This document shows, one piece after another, positions 13,904 to 24,836 of a stretch of 64,000 nucleotides of DNA (positions are counted from its first letter, which is position 1; every line of letters starts with the position of its first letter). The DNA lies in contig CM038469.1 of NCBI GenBank assembly GCA_021464415.1, positions 17,434,901 to 17,498,900 on the forward strand. Direction: 5' to 3'. The notes beneath the pieces were generated by a model. It was given only the letters and a program-made list of their open reading frames with translations. It was not told the origin of the DNA and searched no databases. The stretch is from Lonicera japonica (taxonomy: Eukaryota; Streptophyta; Magnoliopsida; Dipsacales; Caprifoliaceae). Position numbers and translations under genes: made by a program.

Positions 13904-14119
13904 GTATATTTATGTACAATACCATCATTTTGTATATCTTGTTGGTTGACACATACAATTTGTACTATTTGAATTCTTTGCCACATGTGGTATGTGTGTT
14001 GTTTGGATTTCTTTATTTGTACATAGACCCATTTTAGTCTATCTAAGATAGGTTAGTAACATTTCAAGTCTTAAGTACAGGTGTTATCCTATCAATTAAG
14101 GCGGGGGTGTTACAAATTG

Positions 14120-15239
14120 GTTCCACCGTAATTTAGCCAACAACAATATATAACACCAATTAATGAGGCAAAATAAATACATTGAATTCAATCAACATAA
14201 TGAATTCAAAAGGAGTACAATAAATTGGATAACAAATGAATACTCTAGATATTTAGATGCATGTTAAGTATAGCCCTTTTCCTCAAAAATAGCACCAAAA
14301 TACCAAACTAATTTTTATAACCCTCACTTAATAACCCACGACCCTCATCTCTATTTCTTCTGTGCATGCAATTTTCCAAACTTTAAACAAAGCCATACAT
14401 ATATATTTGGAAATTAGCAAATGGACCCCATTAAAACAAAGCCACCCACCAAGTATTTTGGTGGCCATGCCACGTTAATAAATTGATGACTCATCTCTTT
14501 ATATTTTTACAAAATGCCACCTGAATTACCATCTCATGAATCACCAAAAAAACCCCAATTCCCACATGGACCCACATCTCATATATTTACTAGAAATATA
14601 CTATTAATTTAATAAACTACGAGATGTCACAATTTTGTTAAAATATTCTATTGAGATGTTTTCAACCCTAGTGTGTATTGTAAATTGTTGGGAGTTATAT
14701 TTGCATTTTGTGTCTTTTGATTATGGTGGTTGTATAAGCGACTTAGAAGATGGAGATTGTGTTATAAAATCAAAGTAATGTTATTTTTCCAAGTGTTTTC
14801 CGCTTCTCAAAGTTAATGAAGTTTTATATTCAAATATTATGATTATTAGCTATTATTAGTCCATCTCGCTGTGAGATTTCCGTAGGGTCTCCGAGATGGG
14901 TGTGACAGTTATGAAGAAATCCCGTTCAAGCTCCGAGTTTTCATGAGGAAACTATATAAGTAGTGATAGCAGTAGCAGGTGCACTAGTATTGGTTGCTAC
15001 ATTTGATGTGATCTCGGCCATTTTAAACAATATTTCCCCCCAAACATACAAACCTAAGGTGGACAGATTAACTAAGGTAATAAAGGTGGCAGACGTGGCC
15101 AAAACAGTCATGGGGGCCAAGGGCAGCTGGGTAAATCCGGTGGACATTTAACACAATGCTCTAATTAAACTCAGAGCAGACGGTTAGTGGAAGCTACTGT
15201 CAATCCAATTATCAAACTCAGTAGTAACAACAGCCATAA
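14120..15239. other. Unassigned stretch before the gypsy remnant
   Basis: AT-rich to about 14900, then mixed sequence that may be decayed gag or leader of the gypsy element. Overlapping open frames on opposite strands at 14941-15151 show no recognisable motif, and I do not call them genes. Confidence 0.4.
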
Positions 15240-17528
15240 TCTAATTATTGTCCCAACCCACTACCAATAGAAAGAGCACTTGGAGGCCACGTTTCTCATT
15301 TAATCCCACTATAGACCAAGAGGATCATACATATATGGAAGGTATTCTTATCCTCTTCTCTATGGAAATTAAAGTGTTGTTTAACATGAGTGTATCACAT
15401 TCATTCATTTATTCATCATGTGCATATAGTTTGGGTTTGTAAACTAAAAGACTAAATTGCCCCATTAGCTTCGAGTCACATTGGGTAGTAGTGTTGACAT
15501 CAACAGGTATTGCACTGCCATCATCACCTTCCTCAAGGTTGTCATATGGAGGATGACTTTATTATTATGGATATTAGTCCTTACGATCTAATCCTCAGAA
15601 TAGATTGGTTAACTAAATACCGTGCCATATCGATTATGATGCTACGAAAGTCACTATTACGCATCCGTGGGAAGATACTGTTGTTTTCTTTGGTTAGAGA
15701 TACAAGATGTACCCCATAACTTATGCAATTAAAAAAGAGCAGAGGAATTATGTTGGCTGGCTTAATAGTATTGCATAAGGGGAAGCCATATATCTTGCTC
15801 CATATGACGTGCCCGCCCGCCATCAACGAGTTTGTTGATGTTTTAACTGAGGATTTTCCTAGGTTGCCTCCGCACCGGGATATCAAGTTCTCCATTGACC
15901 TTGTCCCTGGCACCGCACCAATTTCCATCACCCCGTATGGATTAGTCTCTGCCGAGCACAGGGAATATATTGGCTAGCTTAATAGTATTGCATAAAGGGG
16001 AGCTATATATCTTACTCCTTATGACATGCTCGTCATCAACGAGTTTGTTGATGTTTTTCCTGAGGATTTTCCAAGGTTGCCTCCGCACTGGGAGATTGAG
16101 TTCTCCATTGACCTTGCGCTAAGCACCATACCAATTTCCATCACGTCGTATAAATGAGTCCCTTTTAAGCTTAAAGAACTCAAGACTCCATTAAAGGATC
16201 TTTTTGGCTAAGGGATTTATCCGTCCTAGTTCGTTTCCTTAGGGAGCACCCATATTATTTTCCAAGAAGGCCAACGGGTCATTGCGTTTGTGCATTGACT
16301 ATCGCTAATTAAATCGGGTGACTATTAAAGAGAAATACCCCCTTCCTTGCATCGATGACCTATTTGACCAATTGTGTGGGGCTTATTACTTCCCAAAACT
16401 TGACTTGAGGTTAGGGTACCATCAATTAAGAGTCCTTGAAGAGGACATTCCTAAGGTTTCTTTCCGCACTCGTTATGGCCATTTTGAGTTCTTGGTTATG
16501 CCATTCAGGTTGACCAATGCACTTGCAGCCTTTGTGGATCTTATGCATCGTATTTTTCGACTATTTTAGATCAATTCGTGGTAGTATTTGTTAATATCTA
16601 CTCTTGTTTAAAGGCCGGACATAAAACTCATCTATGAATAGCCTTATAGTTACTTAAAGATCCTCAGATTTATGCAAAAAAATTTAAGTGTGATTTATGG
16701 AAGGAGGAAGTGCAATTCTTAAGACATGTCATTTCCTATGGCGGTATCTCCATAGACCCAGCCAAAGTTGAGGCCATATAAAATTGGCATTGACCTACTA
16801 ACGTAATAGAGAACCAAAGTTTTCTTGGATTGGCTACCTACTATAGACATTTTGTTCAGGACTTTTCCCGTATCTCCGTGCCACTTACGCACCTGAGAGG
16901 GGCTAGGATACGTCATTTAGTGTGACACTTCTTAATTAGGATTTGGCTGTGTTTTGATGTAGTTGGATCATGTTATCGCTTATGCTTATCGTCTGTTAAA
17001 GATTCATGAGAAGAACCACCTCACTTATGATTTAGAGTTGGCAGCAGTGGTTTTCGTGCTAAAAATATGGTTCCACTATCACTATGGGGAGAAATTTGAT
17101 GTGTATTCAAATCATAAAAGCCTCAAATACATCTTCACTCAAAGGGATTTAAGCCAAATGAAACGTCGTTGGGTATAATACCTTAAAGACTACGATTTCA
17201 CTCTTCAATATCACCCTACAAGGTGAACGCAGTTATTGCCTTGAGCCGGAAGTCCTAGGATTCAATTTCAATTTTGAAGGGTGCTTCGAGTGGAGACTAA
17301 TGGAAGAGCTCCAGCGGTACAATCTAGTGGTACGTCATCGCGAAAACATAGCATTCCTTTCTAACTTGGTTCCTAAACCCGTAATGTAGATATGGGTAAT
17401 TGAGGACCAATAGCATGATAAGAGTTTAGTAGTATGTTTGAATTAACTTCTAGCTGGGGTAATGCTTGAAGGTTTCACACTAGGTAATGACGATGGTTTG
17501 AGATATAAAGTTAAGCTTGTTGTACTTG
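15240..17528 (+). pseudogene. Degenerate Ty3/gypsy pol, part 1 (protease, RT, RNase H)
   Basis: A decayed retropepsin-like stretch lies at about 15340-15620: 'VLFNMSVSHSFI' stands where DSGASHSFI is expected, so the catalytic Asp is lost, and 'DLILRIDWLTKYRAI' follows. Reverse transcriptase is clearest at 16318-16569 ('[13 protein letters not shown]', '[11 protein letters not shown]'). Just after it, the expected catalytic xxDD box reads 'VFVNIYSC', so both aspartates are gone. RNase H continues at 16963-17178 ('[15 protein letters not shown]', '[13 protein letters not shown]'), followed by 'YLKDYDFTLQYHP'. Many stops and shifts are present. The sequence resembles chromoviruses of the Tekay/Reina type. 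It is cut at 17529 by another insertion. Confidence 0.88.
15738..16170. repeat. Tandem duplication inside the gypsy remnant
   Basis: A segment of about 217 bp occurs twice in a row: 'AATAGTATTGCATAA' at 15764 and again at 15981, and 'ACGAGTTTGTTGATGTTTT' in both. It duplicates the region between protease and RT and has since diverged. Confidence 0.8.
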
Positions 17529-19191
17529 TGAACACCCCATTTTATAACCCTCGCAAAAATTTGATCTCTTAACAAATGAGCACACACGCATGCACACACA
17601 TTCATACATGCATACATACCCCACAAATGTGATACAAGTAAAAAAAGGAAGCAAAACGGATTTCCGAATAAGAAGTTTCAAGAATAACCAGAAGCTTTCG
17701 AAAATAAAAAACTATCAATTTCACTAGAATTCTGAATGGAAGCCATCCCTAATTCTTATCATCCTCTAACTTGGAGAATTGTTACACATTTCTATCAAGA
17801 GCAACATGCTAAAAAATTAGCTCAATCCGATGGCAAAATCTCTAGAAATTGATAAAACTGGCAGTTCACTTTGATTATTCAAATGAGAACCTTCCTGAAG
17901 TCCAATTGAGCTCAAATTTGGTCAGAATATGGGTTTTTTTATGAGGAATGACATAGTAAAAAATCAGAGCAATCAGATATTTCTTTTGTTCGATAGAATA
18001 AAAACAGTACTGGGATGAATAAGATTGTCTTGTGGACATAATTTTGAAAATTGTGTCCACACAATGCAATCAAATTGTCTCCACACGAAAAAAATTTCAA
18101 AAATTGTGTCCACACATGACACAATTGCATTGTGTCTTGTGGACAACCCCCTACAGTCTCTTTCGGCTATAAATAGACATGCACTGCTCCATTTTTTTTA
18201 TCATCAATCAGCTTTGGAAATTTAGGAATTGAGCTGTAAAATATTGTTCCTCTATTTTCAAGGCTCTCAGATGATTTTTAACTCAGTCAGAATTTATTTA
18301 TTTATCTGTCTTCCCTTTCTCTGATTATAATCGATCAATCACATTATTAAATTACTGTTATCTCAAAATCAATTCAAAATCCATATTTTAAACCTGTTTT
18401 CAAAACTAAAGGCGTGAAACAAGTTGTAACAATTTTAAAATTAATATATATTTATTTGTTAATTTTGTAGAATGCATATTTTGTCAGTTTCATTTTAGGA
18501 AGGAACAGTTAAGCATTTGTATCTAGCTTAACCTATAAATCGTGGTACTAATGTAAATATCCAATATGAGAGTAACATATTCATCAATGCCAATTTAAAT
18601 TATTAAACTGTGGTATATTATTAACGAACGAATCTCGATGACTACTGGATATTCGATTCCAAATCGAAACAACTTTCGAAAAGTCCTGAGCTTTATCAAA
18701 AACACTTGTTTTCTATTTATCATTATCAAATCAAATTTTCAAATTACACACACTGATTTCCAAAATCAAATTGGTGGAATACGAAGCACATGCTTTCAAT
18801 CCCCACCCGAAATTATGTTTTTCTTAAACTATGGATTGATACGCAATAATATCAATAAGAATGCAAATTTTCGATTATAAATACATGCATATCCTACTTG
18901 GAGACCAAAAGGGTGAATTATGGTGTCTAACACCTTCCCGATTTGTAACTTAATCCCCGAACCTTTGAATAAATTAGTTTCCCATTAATTGTGTTTAGGA
19001 GGCCGTTTAATCCATAAATGTTCATCTTTCATACATAATTTTATTTGTTTAGTATAACAAACTGGAGACTCTGATTTCCCTTACATAATTTCATCACATT
19101 TTCTCCCAATTAAAATGAGTTGTTTTTCAAATAAACGGGAAATTGGAGGAATCGCTGCCCATGGGGGTTGGAGTGATAACGCGGGTTCTCA
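17529..19191 (+). mobile_element. LTR-like insertion (family F) in the gypsy remnant
   Basis: The gypsy frame stops at 'LRYKVKLVVL' and resumes at 19192 with 'VPKFNIELKEAIL', so about 1.66 kb is inserted. The insert starts TGAACACCCC and ends GGGTTCTCA. Near the 3' end it carries 'AACAAACTGGAGACTCTG' and 'GCTGCCCATGGGGGTTGG', blocks shared with a second, more decayed copy at about 38340-38840. They resemble the 3' LTR region of Tat/Ogre-type gypsy elements. I found no clean target duplication, so the boundaries are approximate. No coding. Confidence 0.6.
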
Positions 19192-19404
19192 GAGTGCCAA
19201 AGTTCAATATAGAGCTTAAAGAGGCCATCCTGGCCAAAGCTCATAATTCTAGATTTTTTATTCATCTGGGTGGTGCCAAGATGTATGAAGATCTTAAACG
19301 TACCTATTAGAGGCAAGGTATAAAGTGAGACATGGCTCAATTTGTTTCCCATTATTTATTGTGTTACGGGATTAAAGCCGAACAACAAAGACTGGCAGGT
19401 CACC
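19192..19404 (+). pseudogene. Degenerate gypsy integrase, zinc-binding part
   Basis: Reads 'FNIELKEAILAKAHNSRF', 'IHLGGAKMYEDLKRTY', 'DMAQFVSHYLLCYGIKAEQQ', with a stop where the second Trp of the usual FWW-type segment would be. This is the HHCC-type N-terminal integrase region of the same gypsy element as 15240-17528. It is cut by the next insertion at about 19405. Confidence 0.85.
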
Positions 19405-20456
19405 AATGAGGTATAGTTCAAACGGTATGTGTGGCACCCCAAATCCCGTTAAGAGGTTTCATCCTTTGGGACCCAGTTTATCACAGATGTCGTACACTGA
19501 TGGCGGGTAAACAAAGTAATAATCCCTATGAATAATGTAAAATTTATAATCTAATTAATAAGACTAAGTTTAATTCTTATAGTCCATGCACAACATGAGA
19601 TATGATGATATATCAACTAGCCTCCAACGAGGTCCCAAATACAAATCAATAATTCCTCAATACATACATAAGTGCTAGTGGGAATGTAATACATATCATT
19701 AACTTCCGAATAAATAGAATATTAAGAACATCGGTCCTTTTGTTGTGAGGGGCCCTTAACTAGCTAATGGTAGAGCTAATGGTAGAGAGGTAATCTAAGG
19801 AGTAACGTCTTTCCTCTTCCCTTTCCCCGAAGTACCTATAGATGTACCTATATAGAAAAATAACAGGAGTGAGTCAAATGGACTCAATGGGAACCATATA
19901 ATAGATTTTATATAAAAATAGTATTTGGAAATCCTTCGTATGAGTTTATAAGATAAATCAAGTGTGTTAAGTTGTTGGAGAAAGAAACATTTGCGTAATT
20001 ATGTAAAATGCTCCAACCATGTGTAAAGTATACCCCTTGTCAAATGAAATCTTATGGCTCAATTAATATACGTTTTATCTCATAGGTCTCAAGCCATAAT
20101 CCAGCTAATCCTCGTGTATTTCCAAGCGTACACCAAGTTTGCATTTCGTGCATTTCACCCACGTAGCAGTAGGGCTTCACGTTAGTTTTTGTGCACAGTT
20201 CTAGGTCTTGCACTTAGGAGACTATGTCCTGACTTTCGGCCAAGTCCAATGTAACACCTTGTGTCCAAATTTCCACGTTAATCCTTCTCCAAAGCCTGGT
20301 TAAAGCTTAAGCTCCATTGAGGGGTGAACTTTTGGTTTCAGACCCTTATTAGTTGATCCAACACTTCTAACATGTCAGATTTAGCATATTGAGTTTGCGG
20401 GATCAATCATTTCTTAATTCGGGTGGTCCGAATTGAAGTCGAGATGTCAATCACGT

Positions 20457-21122
20457 TGACGCGAACCCGGATCGTCTTTCCTAGCCAGGCTAATGGATCC
20501 TCAACCCTTGAACTACAAACGTAGCAAGAACCTTGGAATACGTCGAAAAGATGGAAGATGGAACCTCAACCCAACGCTTAAAGAAGCGCGAACCTCGGTA
20601 TAATGAATGACGCCACAATCTAGTGTGATTGCTAGATTGATAAGTCAAGAACAATTGAATTTACTCAATTCAACATGTTCAACATGCTCTTAAAGAACAC
20701 AAAGAGAAAGCTCTCAATTTAATTAATCATCATAACTTTTAATTAATAAAACAATAATGTGCCTCCTTTAAATAGGAGAAACAAAGCTAGAATCCTAATT
20801 CAAAAAGGAAACTAATTCCTACCTAGAAAAGGAAAATAACTTCTAGAATAATCCTAACACAATAAGGAAAATAATAATAAATAATAAGGAAACTTATTCA
20901 AAAAGGAAACTACTAATCTAATTCCTAATTGAATAATAAAATAAGATGACTAAAATAAACTCCTAAATAATTAAGGAAATAATATAGAAGTCTTGAAATT
21001 CTATGGAATTCTTTTTGAATTTCCATGCTCTATCCTTGTAATTCATCAGGTATGGATCATCATTTAGAATGCCACAAACCACCATGGTTGAATAGAAATT
21101 GAAGCTAGTCATGATCATATCA
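20457..21122 (+). mobile_element. Family Z LTR-like element (copy Z1)
   Basis: 666 bp starting TGACGCGAACCC and ending ATCATATCA, flanked by CACGT (20452-20456 and 21123-21127). It shares 'CCTAGCCAGG', 'CCTCAACCCTTGAACTAC', 'GACGCCACAATC' and 'CCTCCTTTAAATAGGAG' with copy Z2. The element is AT-rich in its second half. No coding. TG...CA ends and a 5-bp duplication suggest a solo LTR or a small non-autonomous LTR element. Confidence 0.75.
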
Positions 21123-23059
21123 CACGTGTTTTCACTTTATGCGATTTCTTAATTTTTGCTAACTTTGAGATATCGTAACTTCTCAGTTTCTTATCCAATC
21201 AAGCCCTTGTGATCGCTTATTTCTAGGTTTTGAGACATTTTACAACTTTTATGTTTTGACCAAAAGCCAATTCAGGGTCCTTGTTGGTCAAGACAGCGTG
21301 CGAAGCGAGCCGTTCGTTAAAATCTGACCGTTCGGTAAAATGGTGGCAGACTGCTGTCTTTGACAGATTTCTAGTGTTAATCTAGCCACAATTTGGGGAA
21401 ACTTTCTCTTAGGAAGTTGTAGATCTTTGAATTAGCTTTCCTTCGTTATATGGATCATCCAAATCCAAGTTCTGAACAAGGAGTTATAACCAAAATACCA
21501 ACAGTGCACTTTTTGCTCGGAGTAAGATCGATCTTACTAGATCTTACTCATTAGAAATTGTTGAGAAAATAGACCAGTGCACATTTTGCCTTCACTAGGA
21601 TCGATCTTACAAGTAAGATCGATCTTACTCATCAGTACATGCCTTATTTTTGACCCGTTTTTTTCATCATTTATCAAACCAAAACACCCATTTTGAGCCA
21701 TTCCACCCCACAACCTTCAAGAGGGTTCTAAAGAAAAATGGAGAGGAGATTCTTCAGTGATTTTCATGATTCTTCATCTCTACCCAAGATTGAAGCCCTA
21801 AAACTTCATCTTTACACTATTCATCATCTTTTACATTCAATTTCACCATGGGAGCTCAAGGAGGAGAGCTAAGGTTTCGGGATTGGACATCTACCCTTCT
21901 TCAAACACTCAAATCTCGCGTATTATCCTCAATAGAGGTGGGAACACTAATCTTAAACTCGTTTTTCAAACTACTATGCGTTGTATTAGAGATTTCATAC
22001 AAAAATGGGAATTTTGATGAAAAACCCTAGGTTTGTGATGTGCATGTGGGTTTGTTTGGTTTAAGGTTAAATTGATGGTGCATAAGGGTGGATTACCACG
22101 TATATATATCATGTATTATCAACTATCATCTTGCTATGAGCCATAAACTTGCATTTACATATTATACCCATTTGGTAACTTGGTATGTGAACTAGAAATT
22201 TGGGGTTTTGGGGATTTATGGTTAGAAAATGTTTGATTGTGAGTTATAAATGGTAGATACACACAAATCCATCATTAGTTACGAGTGTTGAGCTTTATCC
22301 TTGAGGTTTGTACTAAAAACTCACGAAGGTGGAGTAGTATGTAATAATCATTGGGTTAAGTGCCTTATATAAATTACGGTTAGGACTTGTAATGAGAATA
22401 CAACCTTGACGCGTTATAATAATATTATAAACCCAATTTGGTGAGGTGTAGGTTGCCGTAGTCACCATTATAGAAGGCTAGCGAGCCGTAAATGTACCGG
22501 TTAGACGAGAACCATGAAAACTAAGGCTTGGTTAGGTATGATGACATAAGGACTTTGAATAAAATCCATTCAGCCCTAGTATTTCATACATGACACATGA
22601 TGCGATACAAAGTATTGATAATGCACTAGTCGGCCATAAAACTTAAATAATGCCATGATAAGAAAGCCGTGAATGATGGCATGATAATGATGCTTTTGAT
22701 GATGATATATGAATGGTGTACTATTGTATTTTTGTATATATACAAACATATTGGTTTCCATATATATGGGCTTATTACATATATGTATACATGTGAATGA
22801 TGGCGAGGTCCTTGATGTGAATTACTTTACCGGTGCTACGTAAACGAGCTATACACCTTAATATCTTACTATGACTTAATTGTGGGATGGATTGCGTGAT
22901 TATTGAGAAATATATACATTATATGACTGTTGTTGATATGATATATGATAGTGGGATTGCATAGTTCATGATGGTCCTGGGTTTGGTCTCTAACGATTGG
23001 GGCCGAAATTTGGGACACAGTCTCCTAGGTGCAAGACCTGAAACCGTGCACGGAAACTA

Positions 23060-23267
23060 ACAGGAGGCCCTGCTGCCACGTGGGTAAAAGGCCACGAAAT
23101 GTAGACCTGGCGATGCTTGGACGACTATTAGTATTATGATTAGATATTGAGAATACGAAAACTAATGGGAGGCACTATTGCTGCGTGGGTGATAGGCCAC
23201 GAAATGCAGATGCAAATGAACAGGAGGCCCTGCTGCCGTGTGGGTGAAAGGCCACGAAATGCATACC
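23060..23267. repeat. Threefold GC-rich block inside X copy E
   Basis: The block 'AGGAGGCCCTGCTGCC...TGGGT...AGGCCACGAAATG' occurs at about 23060-23105, 23165-23210 and 23220-23267. Other X copies carry it once (31825-31870 and 60905-60945). It is the most GC-rich and most conserved stretch of the family. Confidence 0.8.
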
Positions 23268-23919
23268 TCTTTGAGGAGAATACTTGTATTATTATGATGT
23301 GGTTGATCATTGAGAATAAGAGACTATGTCTCGGATGATAATGATACGTCGCGAAAACGGATGAGATGGTGGTGCATGATATGTGCTATTGGATTATATA
23401 TTTTTTATTGTTTTATGTGTGCTGCTATATATATGTATTGCGAATAACATGCAAATACATGTGGATTGTATTGAATGGTTTGAATATGCATAAAGACGAG
23501 TTGGCTAACATAATGGATTAACACATAAAATGGAAATCAAGGACAACTATTAACCCTTATATATATAACACGGGCTTATGAACATGTTTAGACTATGAGA
23601 ACAGTTGGCCGGATAGTAGTGTACACAAAATATGACAATCATAGTTAAAGGAATAACTAGTAGGATGAATGCCATAATTTAGCAATGAAGCTTAGTAGTC
23701 GACCAAGTATAGAACGCATAATGAATGATAATTAAAGAGGAAATAACGAATACTTGGCCCTTAGTCACTGACTCTCGTATGAGCACGCAATAGTTGGGTA
23801 GTAGTGTTGCTACACGTTCTAGAGCGAGTCGACTTAGCATGACGAACCTTAGGAAGCTAGAGTTTGAGATGATAGCCTTAGACCAACGATCCTCTAGTGA
23901 TACTAGAACACATGAGGGG

Positions 23920-24836
23920 TGATGTGATCTCGGATCGTTTTTCCTAGCCAGGTTAATGGGTCCTCAACCCTTGAACTACGAAAGTGCAAGAACCTTGGAA
24001 TCACGTCGAAAAGATGGAAGGCGGAACCTAAACCCAACCCTTGAATGCAAGAATCGAACCTCGGTATAAGTCGAAGACGCCACAATCAATTAGTGGAGAA
24101 TTGATTGATAAGTCAAGAATTAGTTTGAATGATTAATTCAAACAATTCAACAAGTTCTAGCAAGAACTCAAAGTGTAGAACACTCAATTTTTGATTAATA
24201 ATAACTTGATTAAGAAACATTAATGTACCTCCTTTAAATAGGAGCAAACAAAACAAAGAATCCTAAAAAGATAAGGAAACTAATTCCTTTTTAAAATAGG
24301 AGTCCTAAATAAAAGGAAAACTAATTAAATATTATCTCCTATCAAAGAAAGAAAGAAATTGCCAAAATAATAATAAAACTAATTAAATCCTTCGCTATCC
24401 GGTCGTGAAAACACGCTAGAAGAATAAAATTGAAATTCGGACTTAAGCCGTGCCCACGCCTTATCAGAATAGCACTTCTGTCTTTTGGATACAATTTTCG
24501 CAGTGCCCACGCCTTATCAGAAGAGCACTTCTGCCCTTTGGACACGATTCTAGCTTTGACGCGCCCACGCTTTACGCAAACACATCTTCTGTTTTCTTCT
24601 CATTTGGTTCCATATCTTCTTGGCTAAGAATTGTCATCCATTCTTGTTCATCATCTCCTTGAACGCTTCTCCAAGCTTCAGCTTTAGTCATCAACTCTTG
24701 GACCATGATCACGAGTGCTTCAGCTTTAGTCATCAACTCTTGGACCATGATCACGAGTGCATCATTCGGAACCCGAATGGGGTCTGCATAGTCTTCATTC
24801 CATGATCTAGCTCTGGTGCTATCCTTGGACTCATCA
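23920..24836 (+). mobile_element. Family Z LTR-like element (copy Z2)
   Basis: 917 bp starting TGATGTGATCTCGG and ending GGACTCATCA, flanked by perfect AGGGG (23915-23919 and 24837-24841). The host X sequence continues exactly after it ('TTTATCCTATGGAATGCC', as at 32600). It is about 250 bp longer than Z1, partly because of two internal tandem duplications. Confidence 0.8.
24450..24762. repeat. Two tandem duplications inside Z2
   Basis: 'GCCCACGCCTTATCAGAA' occurs at 24449 and 24506, a unit of about 57 bp. 'CTTCAGCTTTAGTCATCAAC' occurs at about 24675 and 24718, a unit of about 43 bp that is essentially identical. The open frames on both strands here arise from these repeats. Confidence 0.85.

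Larger units (their letters stand above)
647..14114 (+). mobile_element. Family Y solo-LTR-like element (copy Y1), interrupted twice
   Basis: The element starts TGTAACACCCGG and ends GGGGGTGTTACA, flanked by a perfect 5-bp duplication AATTG (642-646 and 14115-14119). After removing the two nested insertions (2085-4849 and 5524-13903) about 2.3 kb remains. That matches the second clear copy of the family at 28418-30665: both contain 'GTGCTTGCC', 'CCCTGGGAGAG' and 'TACCCCTACTGAGC' blocks in the same order. No coding region is recognisable. TG...CA ends, a 5-bp duplication and this length fit the solo LTR of a long-LTR Ty3/gypsy element. A non-autonomous retroelement is the alternative. Confidence 0.8.

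Noticed and set aside
647..14114. A 13.5-kb intact retrotransposon bounded by TGTAAC...GTTACA
   Set aside because: After removing the nested X and copia elements only about 2.3 kb remains, matching the uninterrupted copy at 28418-30665. The copia inside has its own LTRs and duplication.
14624..14907. Small element with TGTCACA...TGTGACA ends
   Set aside because: The flanking bases do not form a duplication, and no second copy was seen in the window.
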